Assembly (NCBI GenBank): GCA_016712985.1
Contig: JADJQA010000081.1
Span: forward strand, 1 to 25,360
Length of the DNA: 25,360 nucleotides
Source: Sulfuritalea sp.
GTDB taxonomy: Bacteria > Pseudomonadota > Gammaproteobacteria > Burkholderiales > Rhodocyclaceae
Reading direction: 5' to 3'
Shown here: piece by piece, positions 16,870 to 24,163 of the stretch
Numbering within the stretch: the stretch's first letter is position 1
Layout: every line of letters starts with the position of its first letter
Program-made: the position numbers and the translations under genes
The notes under the pieces: model-generated
The model's database searches: none
The model's input: the letters and a program-made list of their open reading frames with translations, nothing else
What the model was told of the DNA's origin: nothing

Positions 16870-17181
16870 ATGGGTACTGCCATTGCCAAGCAAGATCGTA
16901 TCGGCGCCCGAGTTCCACATGAGGTCTACGAGACGCTGTGCCGTGCCGCCGAGCTAACTGGCGCCACGGTCAATCAGTTTCTGGTCCAGGCCGCATTGAA
17001 GGAGGCGCAGACTGTCATCGAGCGTGAGGACGTGATTCGTCTGTCGCCGCGCGACTGGAACTGGTTGCTCGACCTGATGGAAAACCCGCCCAAGCCGAAT
17101 GCCAAGCTGAAGGCTGCCTTGAAGCGTTACCAGAAGGCCAAGCGAGATGATTCAGGTACGACCTTTAGCTGGGGATCATGA
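16870..17181 (+). CDS. DUF1778/TacA-type antitoxin
   Basis: The small protein (103 residues) has a ribbon-helix-helix N-terminus, with DRIGARVPHEVYETLCRAAE and LTGATVNQFLVQAALKEAQ, and a toxin-wrapping C-terminus (LSPRDWNWLLDLMENPPKPN). It is the DUF1778 family, the usual partner of GNAT-type toxins. It should bind and neutralise the acetyltransferase and repress its own promoter. The coding region overlaps the toxin start by 35 bases, typical of coupled pairs. The strong Shine-Dalgarno 5 bases before the start favours excess antitoxin over toxin. The last residues, past KRDDSG, are in the overlap. Confidence 0.92.
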   Translation: MGTAIAKQDRIGARVPHEVYETLCRAAELTGATVNQFLVQAALKEAQTVIEREDVIRLSPRDWNWLLDLMENPPKPNAKLKAALKRYQKAKRDDSGTTFSWGS

Positions 17182-17632
17182 CCGGCTGGGATTCGACTGC
17201 GGCCGGCAGGAACTGAATGACTGGTTGCGGCAGGTCGCCCGTCAGCATCAGGACAAGGGGCTGTCAAAGACCTTCGTAGCCGTTCGCGAGGAGCTGCCTG
17301 CCCGCATCTGCGGTTATTGCGCTCTGACGCTGGCAGAACTCGAGAGCCGGAATCTGCCGGAAGCCTGGCGCAAGAAGTTGCCGCGTCGCATCCCCGGCGT
17401 ACGTTTGGGCCGGTTGGCTGTCGATAGGCAGAATCAGGGCAAGGGGCTGGGCGAACTGCTGCTGGTCGATGCCCTGACACGGGCGCAGCGCATCTACGCT
17501 GAGGCAGGCGGGATGGGTTTGTTCGTCGATGCACTGGATGAACAGGCGGCAGGCTACTACCGGAACTTCGGCTTTAAGGCATCGCCGGATAACCCGCTGC
17601 TGCTGTTCCTGTCGGCAAAGGTCACAGCGTAA
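17147..17632 (+). CDS. GNAT-family acetyltransferase toxin (TacT-like)
   Basis: The protein has 161 residues. It begins with a short N-terminal arm, then FDCGRQELNDWLRQVARQHQ and GLSKTFVAV, typical of TacT/AtaT-related toxins. GYCALTLAELESRNLP follows. The acetyl-CoA loop lies in VRLGRLAVDRQNQGKGLGEL and a tyrosine in EQAAGYYRNFGFKA near residue 140. Such toxins acetylate the amino group of aminoacyl-tRNAs and block translation. Which tRNA is modified here cannot be predicted. Start ATG 17147 is out of frame with, and inside, the antitoxin gene. The pair is flanked by a divergent-looking regulatory region on the left and a convergent SEC-C gene on the right. Confidence 0.92.
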   Translation: MIQVRPLAGDHDRLGFDCGRQELNDWLRQVARQHQDKGLSKTFVAVREELPARICGYCALTLAELESRNLPEAWRKKLPRRIPGVRLGRLAVDRQNQGKGLGELLLVDALTRAQRIYAEAGGMGLFVDALDEQAAGYYRNFGFKASPDNPLLLFLSAKVTA

Positions 17633-17760
17633 ATAGTCATCAAGCCTTCGACAGTCTGAAGCTGAAATCAACCATTGTTTGGAAGAAGCCATCGAGAGTG
17701 GGTCGGAAATGGTGGTCGGGAGCGCGTTATCGGGAGCTGCAACCGATCGGTTCACGCCGA

Positions 17761-20163
17761 CTAGCGTAAGCAGCATTTCTTGTACTTTTTGCCGCTTCCG
17801 CAGGGGCAGGGGTCGTTGCGACCTGCTTCTTTTGGCGCCAGATGGGCGTGCCCGACGATAAATCCGGGATGCAGTGCCGGAAGGTAAGTACGACCGGTTT
17901 CGTGCCGGAGTTCGTTGTACAGCTCGGCGAAGTCAATGCCCTCCTGTTTGATGAAAATCGACTGGAACGTCCATTCGTCGATGCGTTTCAGCGCGCTGTT
18001 CAGCAGATCCAGCGCTTCCGCCGCCTGCCCCGCTTCCTGCAAACGGGCGGCCACGTTGTAGATGATTTCGAGCAGGAGAGGATTGAGTGCGTAGGCCTGG
18101 CGCGCACATGCCAGAGCGGCCCTGGGGCGATTGATGGAAACGTTGATGTTGGACAGTCGATGCCACGACAGCCAGTCCTTCGGGTTTACTCGCACGTTCT
18201 CCCGGAGTTGGCGGAAGGCGGAGTTGATGGATTGCACGGAACCGTCGGAAGCCACCGCATTGACCTGCGCAATGCGCGAAGAGTCCGGCTTGATGCCTGC
18301 CGCAACGGCGCCCGTCAGTCGGAGCGCCTCGGCAATCAATGCCATTCGGGCGTTCGCTTCGAGCTCGAAATCGACGATTTCGCCGCAGGCTTTGCAGGGG
18401 AATTCGTCGGCAATCAGATAGGCCTTGCTGCCTGCCGCAGGGTCATGGATCACCTGTCCGACGTCATAGAGGTTGACGTCGTTGCAGGCAACGCAACGGA
18501 GTTCGAGCTCAAGCTTGTCGCTCGGGAACGCATCGTCGCCGAGCCGGGGGTTGCGCCGGCGCTGATAGCGTGCGCGGCGCAGCATGACTTTCTTACGCAA
18601 GCCGGGAAGCGCCGGGTCGTCGTCGGCCAGCAAACGAAGCAGGCAATACGCCGCCGCGTTGATGACGGGGTGGTCGAGCGGCAATTTGCTGCGCACCAGT
18701 TCGACCACGCGGCGATCCGGTGCGGCCAGCACGAAGTGGCACCATTCTTCGGCGCCTTGCTGCATCAACTCGTCGCTTCGACGCAACACGAAGTCGGCGA
18801 CCGGCGTGCCGCCGACCCGAATGACCACGGAGCCGCCATAAATCCGCTGGGTGCGGTCCAGGTCGTCCCAGCGGGCGATCAACTCGTCACGGGCGGGTTC
18901 GCCGATTTCTTGCAGGGCGTCCGCCGCGGCTTCGCACAGGAAGTCGCCATTGCTGTCCTCGAGGCACGCCAGCAGAGGCGACACGAACTCGCTCCAGCCC
19001 AAATCCCCCATCAATCGAGCGACCGCGATCCCGCCGTTTCCGTCTCGGGAGCTTTCCAGATGGCGGATCGCCGATGCCGTGACCTCGGGTTGCGGCAAGT
19101 CGCGCACGACTTCCAGCAGCGGCGCATAGTGGATGTTGGTGTCTACGTTCATGGTCAGCAGGGCGAGTGCGTCGTCGACCGGCATCGCGCGGACATCACT
19201 GGACGATCGCTCGAACGCGGCCGCCACGGCCGCCAGCGCCAGACCCGCGAGCGCCACGGCGGTATTCGGGTCGCGGAGCGACTGGCTGCGCTGAATCAAT
19301 TCCCACGCCATGGCCGAAGCGGGCAATCGCCGGTGGTGGGTTTCCAATAGCGCCAGGGCCAAGGGCAGCGGCGTTTCCGCTTCCACTGCCGTGTCGATTT
19401 CGGTCAAGGGGGCGCCGTCCTGGAACAAGGGGGCAAGGCTGGCGAATGTGGGCGCCTGATCGACGCTGCGGCGCCAGAAATAGGCGCGGGCGTAACTGAC
19501 GTGGCCAAAAAGCGCCTTGGCGACGAATTCAATGTCGAGCTGCTGCCGGTCTTTGAAGTCGGTGAAGAAACCGTCGAAGAGGCGCGGCAACTCCTCTGGC
19601 CGGTTCAGCCTGACCGCCACAGGGAATAGCGACTGCTGGAGCAGGGGGAGATCGGGCTCCCGATGCGTGTAGGTCAATGGCAAGAGGTGTTCGAAGAGCG
19701 CGCGGGCCGGCGCGGGCCGCAGCTTGCCAAGATTGGCGGCAATGGCCCAGACGCGTTCGATTGCCAAGGGCGACGGGTGTTCAAGGTAAGCGGCAAAGGC
19801 TTGCGCCGCCCGATCCGGATCAATGGTCGCGACTACGCGCGAAATCGGGTCCGCTGCGTCGACGGGCCAGGTGCTCCAGCGGTTGGCGAGCGTTGCAGCA
19901 AAGTTGACGAAGGCGGTTTCCGGAAGGCTGCGAATCAACTGATTGCGTGCTTCGACGGTATCCGGATCGCCGGCATCGTCGCCGTCTTCACCCAGCCAGC
20001 GGCGAAGGTTGATGTCATGAAACCAAGTCGCGGCAAGTTCCTTCCTGAGGGGAGCGCTGGCCGGAAGGTCGCGGTAGTACCGGAGCGCCCAATCGAGAAT
20101 GAGCGGGTCGTCGAGCAGCGTTGCGGCATGGGAATGCCCGTCGGGTTTGGTTTGCATCGTCAT
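17761..20163 (-). CDS. Large HEAT/TPR-like repeat protein with C-terminal SEC-C motif; function unknown
   Basis: I do not recognise a characterised family for this 800-residue protein. The N-terminal 500 residues look alpha-helical and repeat-like. A HEAT-type segment lies near LEDSNGDFLCEAAADALQEI. Around residues 560-600 two cysteine pairs, CVACND and CKACGE, could form a zinc ribbon. TPR-like helices follow (PKDWLSWHRLSNINVSINRP, ALNPLLLEIIYNVAARLQEA). The last 20 residues are the SEC-C metal-binding motif GRNDPCPCGSGKKYKKCC, as in SecA. No signal peptide or catalytic motif is seen. Two ATGs are close (20163 and 20157); AGGA five bases before 20157 slightly favours the second. The gene is convergent with the toxin. 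A scaffold or protein-quality role is a guess. Confidence 0.85.
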   Translation of the reverse strand: MTMQTKPDGHSHAATLLDDPLILDWALRYYRDLPASAPLRKELAATWFHDINLRRWLGEDGDDAGDPDTVEARNQLIRSLPETAFVNFAATLANRWSTWPVDAADPISRVVATIDPDRAAQAFAAYLEHPSPLAIERVWAIAANLGKLRPAPARALFEHLLPLTYTHREPDLPLLQQSLFPVAVRLNRPEELPRLFDGFFTDFKDRQQLDIEFVAKALFGHVSYARAYFWRRSVDQAPTFASLAPLFQDGAPLTEIDTAVEAETPLPLALALLETHHRRLPASAMAWELIQRSQSLRDPNTAVALAGLALAAVAAAFERSSSDVRAMPVDDALALLTMNVDTNIHYAPLLEVVRDLPQPEVTASAIRHLESSRDGNGGIAVARLMGDLGWSEFVSPLLACLEDSNGDFLCEAAADALQEIGEPARDELIARWDDLDRTQRIYGGSVVIRVGGTPVADFVLRRSDELMQQGAEEWCHFVLAAPDRRVVELVRSKLPLDHPVINAAAYCLLRLLADDDPALPGLRKKVMLRRARYQRRRNPRLGDDAFPSDKLELELRCVACNDVNLYDVGQVIHDPAAGSKAYLIADEFPCKACGEIVDFELEANARMALIAEALRLTGAVAAGIKPDSSRIAQVNAVASDGSVQSINSAFRQLRENVRVNPKDWLSWHRLSNINVSINRPRAALACARQAYALNPLLLEIIYNVAARLQEAGQAAEALDLLNSALKRIDEWTFQSIFIKQEGIDFAELYNELRHETGRTYLPALHPGFIVGHAHLAPKEAGRNDPCPCGSGKKYKKCCLR

Positions 20164-20681
20164 CCTGTGGGTTCAAGGGAGAGGTTTGCGCTGTCGATCA
20201 GCCGGAATGTTAACTGATGGCCGCGGACTGCCTTGCCCGCGGCAATTCGGAACTGAAGGCGAGGGCGAACTCGATGGTGCGCAGCTCCTCGGCCACGGCG
20301 CGCGCGGTGTGCAAGACTTGTCTTTGCCGCAGGCGGCGTAGCCAAGCGAGCGATTGTGCCCTGATTTGCCTGGCCGACGATGAAACCGGGTTTCGAGCGA
20401 GCCTTGAAGCGGCATTCATTGAAGCGGCGCCACCATCATTCGGCGAGTATCAGCACGAAAATCCTGATTGACGGCGGCAGTACTTGCCGGAGATACTTGC
20501 CGACCGGCCATTGGCTTTCCTCAAACGCGACGCCTCGCGAGCGGATTCGAGCGACAGGCATCCAATCGCAGGAATTGCAGAACTTGGGAATCCCGATCCT
20601 TCGCCGCATTCTCGAAATAGAATCGTTTGACGACTGTCCACCAGAAATCCCCGAACAACCCCCCTCGAACCCCGACTACCC
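20164..20681. other. Gene-poor spacer of about 520 bases
   Basis: The spacer lies between the divergent starts of the SEC-C gene and the Anbu gene. Short open frames exist on both strands, but none shows a known family or a clear ribosome site. One minus-strand frame (20210-20419) has helix-like RQVLHTARAVAEELRTIEF and could be a remnant. Promoters for both flanking genes are expected here. No repeat, tRNA or att-like sequence was noticed. Confidence 0.5.
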
Positions 20682-21509
20682 ATGACCTACTGCATCGGCA
20701 TCCGCCTCAACGCCGGCCTTGTCTTCCTGTCCGATTCACGCACCAACGCAGGCATCGACCAGATCAGCACCTTCCGCAAGATGATCGTCTACGAGAAGCC
20801 CGACGACCGCTTCATGGTGCTGCTGTCGGCCGGCAACCTGAGCATCAGCCAGTCGGTGCGCGAGATCCTGCAGCTCGAAAAAATCGACCGTGGTCCCGAC
20901 CAACCGGGGCTGACGATCTGGAACGCCAAGAGCATGTTCGATGCGGCGCGCGTGCTGGGTGCTGCGGTGCGCCGCGTCTGCGAGCAGGACGGCCCCCCGA
21001 TGAGGGCCGCGGGCATCGACTTCAACGCGACGATGATCTTCGGCGGCCAGATCAAGGGCGAGGCGATGCGCCTGTTCCTGGTCTATTCCGAAGGCAACTT
21101 CATCGAGGCCACGCGCGAGACCTGCTTTTTCCAGGGCGGCGAGAGCAAGTACGGAAAACCCATCCTCGACCGCGTGCTCACGCCCACCACCCCGCTGGAT
21201 GAAGCCGCCAAGTGCGCGCTGGTGTCCATGGATTCGACCATGAAATCCAACTTGAGCGTGGGGCTGCCGCTGGACCTGCTGGTCTACCGTGATGGCGAGT
21301 TCCGCAGCGAGCAGATCGTCTGCATCGACGACCAGAACCCCTACTTCCGCATGATCCACAGCACCTGGGGCCAGCGGGTGCGCGAGGTGTTCGAGGGCAT
21401 CGTCGATCCGGTCTGGGACGGCGCCGCCGCCGAGCACCCGCTGCGCACCGCCAGCATGCGCTACGAGCCGATGCGCAAGATCAGCCGGGCGGAAGACCGC
21501 ATCGTCTGA
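20682..21509 (+). CDS. Anbu-type proteasome-like peptidase
   Basis: The protein has 275 residues and matches the predicted proteasome-type proteases (COG3484, Anbu). It starts MTYCIGIRLNAGLVFLSDSR. After Met removal Thr1 would be the nucleophile, with Asp17 (LSDSRT) and Lys32 (FRKM) in the Ntn-hydrolase positions. RFMVLLSAGNLSISQSV, GIDFNATMIFGGQIKGE, FFQGGESKYGKPILDRV and KCALVSMDSTMKSNLSVGLP are all family-typical. Anbu forms helical or ring-like oligomers of single-type subunits. It usually sits with an alpha-E protein, a transglutaminase-like protein and an ATP-grasp enzyme; none is in this window. The start is well supported because Thr2 must follow Met1. A poor Shine-Dalgarno precedes it. 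Confidence 0.88.
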   Translation: MTYCIGIRLNAGLVFLSDSRTNAGIDQISTFRKMIVYEKPDDRFMVLLSAGNLSISQSVREILQLEKIDRGPDQPGLTIWNAKSMFDAARVLGAAVRRVCEQDGPPMRAAGIDFNATMIFGGQIKGEAMRLFLVYSEGNFIEATRETCFFQGGESKYGKPILDRVLTPTTPLDEAAKCALVSMDSTMKSNLSVGLPLDLLVYRDGEFRSEQIVCIDDQNPYFRMIHSTWGQRVREVFEGIVDPVWDGAAAEHPLRTASMRYEPMRKISRAEDRIV

Positions 21510-21510
21510 A

Positions 21511-21534
21511 GCGCCGCGCGCCGTTGCGCGGCGC
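21511..21534. terminator. Strong GC hairpin after the Anbu gene
   Basis: GCGCCGCGC (21511-21519) and GCGCGGCGC (21526-21534) form a perfect 9-base stem with a 6-base loop, starting one base after the Anbu stop. It lies between the convergent Anbu and malonyl-CoA decarboxylase genes. No U-run follows, so it may work as a Rho-assisted or bidirectional stop or only protect the mRNA end. Confidence 0.4.
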
Positions 21535-21603
21535 GCCAAACCCGGCGCTGGCTTTCGGCGGCGACGAGCCCGGCTTGCAGCGGCGCGCGGCGGGCCTCCC
21601 CGG

Positions 21604-22932
21604 TCAGTTCCGTGTGTGCCGTGCCTGGCGCCTGACGTCGGCCGACGTGGCAATGGTGCCCTCGCGGGCAAAGCTTTCGACGTTGTCCTCCAGGTCATCG
21701 ACCTGATACACATAGTTCACCATCACGCCGAAGGACTGCTGCATGCCCTTCGGCGAGGCATCGGCCAGCGGGTTGATGCGCTCCAGGCGGGCGCCGTTGC
21801 CCAGGTGAAAACGCGCCACGGGATCGAGGGGCTGGCGGCCGTCGCCGCGGCTGGTCTTCGCCAATGTCAGGTAGCGCGCCGCAAGTTGCGCCAGCTTCCG
21901 GTTGATCGCTCGTGCCGAGTCGGCCTCCTGCGCCCAGTCGCCCGCGACAAGCTGCGCAACGTCGAGTTCAAGCCCCGCGTCGACCAGCGCCTGCGGATGC
22001 TTTTTGACCCATGACGAGAAGCCGGGCAGGGGCGACAGGGTGGCAAAGTGCCGCAGTTTGGGGAAGTCCCGCTGCAGGTCGTCGATCACGCGCTTCAACA
22101 GGAAATGGCCGAAAGACACACCGCGCAAGCCCGCCTGCGTGTTGGAAATCGAATAGAAGATCGCGGTATTGGCGCGCTGTGCGTCGAATACCGGCGCGTG
22201 CTCGTCCAACAGGTCATGAACCCCGTCGGCGAGGTGATCGGTCAGCGCCACCTCGACGAAGATCAGCGGCTCCATCGGCATGCGCGGATGGAAAAAGGCG
22301 TACAGGCGCCGGTCCGAATCGAGCCGGTTCTTGAGGTCGCCCCAGGAGCGGATCTCATGCACCGCCTCGTACTTGATCAACTTTTCCAGCAGCACCGCCG
22401 GCGAGCTCCAGGTGATGCGCTGTAACTCAAGGAAGCCGACATCGAACCAGGCAGCCAAGCGTGATTCGAGCTCGCGGTCGATTGGCGCCAACTCCGGATC
22501 TTCCTCCAGATAGCGCAGCAGGTCGGCACGCAAATCCACCAGAAACTTGACGCCCTGCGGGATCGCGTTGAACTGCGTGAGGATGCGCATCCGCGCCGAA
22601 CGCAAGGCCCCGCGCAGCCTGGCCTCCGCATCCCATTGGTCCTTGCTGCCCACCGCATGCTGATACGCCTCGTGGGCCGCCGCGACAATCGCCGGCGACG
22701 GACCGAATTCCAGTGAAATCAGGCGCAAGAAGGCGTGGCGCCCCTTGTCGTCGAGTTCAAGATAGGTGTGCGCCAGGGCCGCCGCGCGGGTGCGCGCCGA
22801 AACCTCGCCGCCGCGCGCCTCGGCGCACTCGACGAGCTGCCGGCGCCATTCCACGAGCTTCTTCGGCCGAGGGCTCGCCGTGCCGCCGGCGCCGACTATC
22901 GAACGCAAGCGCTTGACCAGTCCATCAACCAT
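21604..22932 (-). CDS. mcd: Malonyl-CoA decarboxylase
   Basis: The enzyme converts malonyl-CoA to acetyl-CoA and CO2. It has 442 residues, normal for bacterial members. The N-terminal helical domain contains RRQLVECAEARGGEVSART. The catalytic acetyltransferase-like domain has AIFYSISNTQAGLRGVSFG (candidate Ser at 261-263), FATLSPLPGFSSWVKKH and VARFHLGNGARLERINPLAD (His376, candidate catalytic). It ends NYVYQVDDLEDNVESFAREG. GGAGGT six bases before ATG 22932 supports the start. The YrfG-like gene ends 45 bases upstream on the same strand, so they may share a transcript. With malonyl-CoA synthetase it would form a malonate-to-acetyl-CoA route, but matB is 6 kb away. Confidence 0.92.
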   Translation of the reverse strand: MVDGLVKRLRSIVGAGGTASPRPKKLVEWRRQLVECAEARGGEVSARTRAAALAHTYLELDDKGRHAFLRLISLEFGPSPAIVAAAHEAYQHAVGSKDQWDAEARLRGALRSARMRILTQFNAIPQGVKFLVDLRADLLRYLEEDPELAPIDRELESRLAAWFDVGFLELQRITWSSPAVLLEKLIKYEAVHEIRSWGDLKNRLDSDRRLYAFFHPRMPMEPLIFVEVALTDHLADGVHDLLDEHAPVFDAQRANTAIFYSISNTQAGLRGVSFGHFLLKRVIDDLQRDFPKLRHFATLSPLPGFSSWVKKHPQALVDAGLELDVAQLVAGDWAQEADSARAINRKLAQLAARYLTLAKTSRGDGRQPLDPVARFHLGNGARLERINPLADASPKGMQQSFGVMVNYVYQVDDLEDNVESFAREGTIATSADVRRQARHTRN

Positions 22933-22977
22933 GAACTACCTCCATCACTGCTCCTTCCGGACCCTGCCGTATCGTGA

Positions 22978-23631
22978 TCATTGTGGTATCAACTGAGAAA
23001 AATCGTCAATCGCCGGATAGTCGCCGGTATGCTTTTGCGGCCTCGTCGTGTCCGGCTTCTTCACCGCCACGAGATGCGCGATGCCGTAGCGCCGAGCGCT
23101 GTCGAGCACCGGCAGGCTGTCATCCACCAGCACGGTGCGCGCCGGATCGAAGGGCTCGATCGCGGCGAGGCGCTGCCAGAAGGCCTGTTCCTCCTTCGCC
23201 GCGCCCAGTTCATGCGAACTGACGATCGCATCGAGGCGCGACGAGAGGCCCGTTCGCGCCATTTTCAGCGTCACGCTGCGATGATGGGCATTGGTCGCCA
23301 GCACCACGCGCCGGCCGCTGGCGCGCATCGCATCGAGAAAGCTCGTGACATGCGGATGGATGTCGATCAGGTGCGCGACCTCTTCCTTGAAGCGCATGAT
23401 GTCGAGCTCCAGCTCGGTCTCCCAGAAATCCACCGAGTACCATTCCAGCGTGCCGGCGCGGGCGTGATAGCGCGCCATCAGCTCCTCGCGCCCGGCGGCC
23501 GGCGACAGCCCGCGCGCCTCGGCATAGCGCCGCGGCAGATGGGTCTGCCAGAAGTGGTTATCGAAATTCAGGTCGAGCAGGGTGCCGTCCATGTCGAGCA
23601 GGACGGTATCGATCCGCGTCCAGTCAAGCAT
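22978..23631 (-). CDS. yrfG: HAD-family hydrolase, YrfG-like GMP/IMP nucleotidase
   Basis: The hydrolase has 217 residues. Motif I is TVLLDMDGTLLDLNFDNHFW, with nucleophile Asp13 and acid/base Asp15. Motif II is VVLATNAHHRS, and motif IV VLVDDSLPVLDSARRYG. ARAGTLEWYSVDFWETELEL and YPAIDDFSQLIPQ at the end closely follow E. coli YrfG, which dephosphorylates GMP and IMP. Length also fits. Start ATG 23631 was chosen because VDTVLLD-type homology begins within a few residues of it; the open frame continues upstream only through a different gene. It lies 32 bases after the DsrE-family gene and 45 before the decarboxylase gene. Confidence 0.88.
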   Translation of the reverse strand: MLDWTRIDTVLLDMDGTLLDLNFDNHFWQTHLPRRYAEARGLSPAAGREELMARYHARAGTLEWYSVDFWETELELDIMRFKEEVAHLIDIHPHVTSFLDAMRASGRRVVLATNAHHRSVTLKMARTGLSSRLDAIVSSHELGAAKEEQAFWQRLAAIEPFDPARTVLVDDSLPVLDSARRYGIAHLVAVKKPDTTRPQKHTGDYPAIDDFSQLIPQ

Positions 23632-23663
23632 CGGGGAAGCAGCAGCGAAGCCGGACACGATGT

Positions 23664-24110
23664 TCAAGGGCGGATGTAGGCCCAGCCCCGCTGCTGCAAG
23701 CGCATCACTTCGACAAAGCCGGCCTTGGCGTAGTCGATGCCGTCGATCATGTCGTCCCTGGTCAGGTGTTGCGCCTTCATCGTATTGCCGCAGGCGACGA
23801 AGCGCACGCCGGCGGCCATTGCGTCCTGCACCCGGTTGGCGGTCAGCGCATCGGCCTTCAGCATGCCCAGCCCGGGCCCGATCACGACCACCGCGATCTC
23901 CACCTGGCCCAGCTCTTCCTGCACGTTGTTCACGTTGGCCAGGATCGTGTTCCATTTCCGCGAGTCCTCGTCCGTCACCTGGAACACGATGCGATTCTGG
24001 GTGGCCGCCGGGCTGCCGGCGACAGCCCCGGCGGGCGCCGCGCGAATCGCAGCGGGCGCCAGCATGAGCATGGCAAGCAGGCCAAGCGTCGCAAAATCTC
24101 GCAGCCTCAT
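23664..24110 (-). CDS. Exported DsrE-family protein
   Basis: The protein has 148 residues. A clear signal peptide (MRLRDFATLGLLAMLMLAPA, cleaved probably after IRA) points to the periplasm. The mature domain has RIVFQVTDEDSRKWNTILAN, NVQEELGQVEIAVVVIGPGL and GVRFVACGNTMKAQHL, where the single Cys sits at the family position. It ends with a QQRGWAYIRP tail. DsrE/F-like proteins can handle sulfur or thiol groups; this exported type is uncharacterised as far as I know. Start ATG 24110 gives the best signal peptide. It is divergent from the FAD oxidoreductase (53 bases) and upstream of the YrfG-like gene. Confidence 0.82.
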   Translation of the reverse strand: MRLRDFATLGLLAMLMLAPAAIRAAPAGAVAGSPAATQNRIVFQVTDEDSRKWNTILANVNNVQEELGQVEIAVVVIGPGLGMLKADALTANRVQDAMAAGVRFVACGNTMKAQHLTRDDMIDGIDYAKAGFVEVMRLQQRGWAYIRP

Positions 24111-24163
24111 GTCGGGTATCCTTGGAAGAGAGTTGCAGGCGAACACTGTGCCACAAATTCCCC

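Noticed and set aside
20217..20471. Small plus-strand gene in the spacer between the SEC-C and Anbu genes
   Set aside because: It has no ribosome site, no family signal and a composition like the opposite-strand frames. Listed only as spacer.
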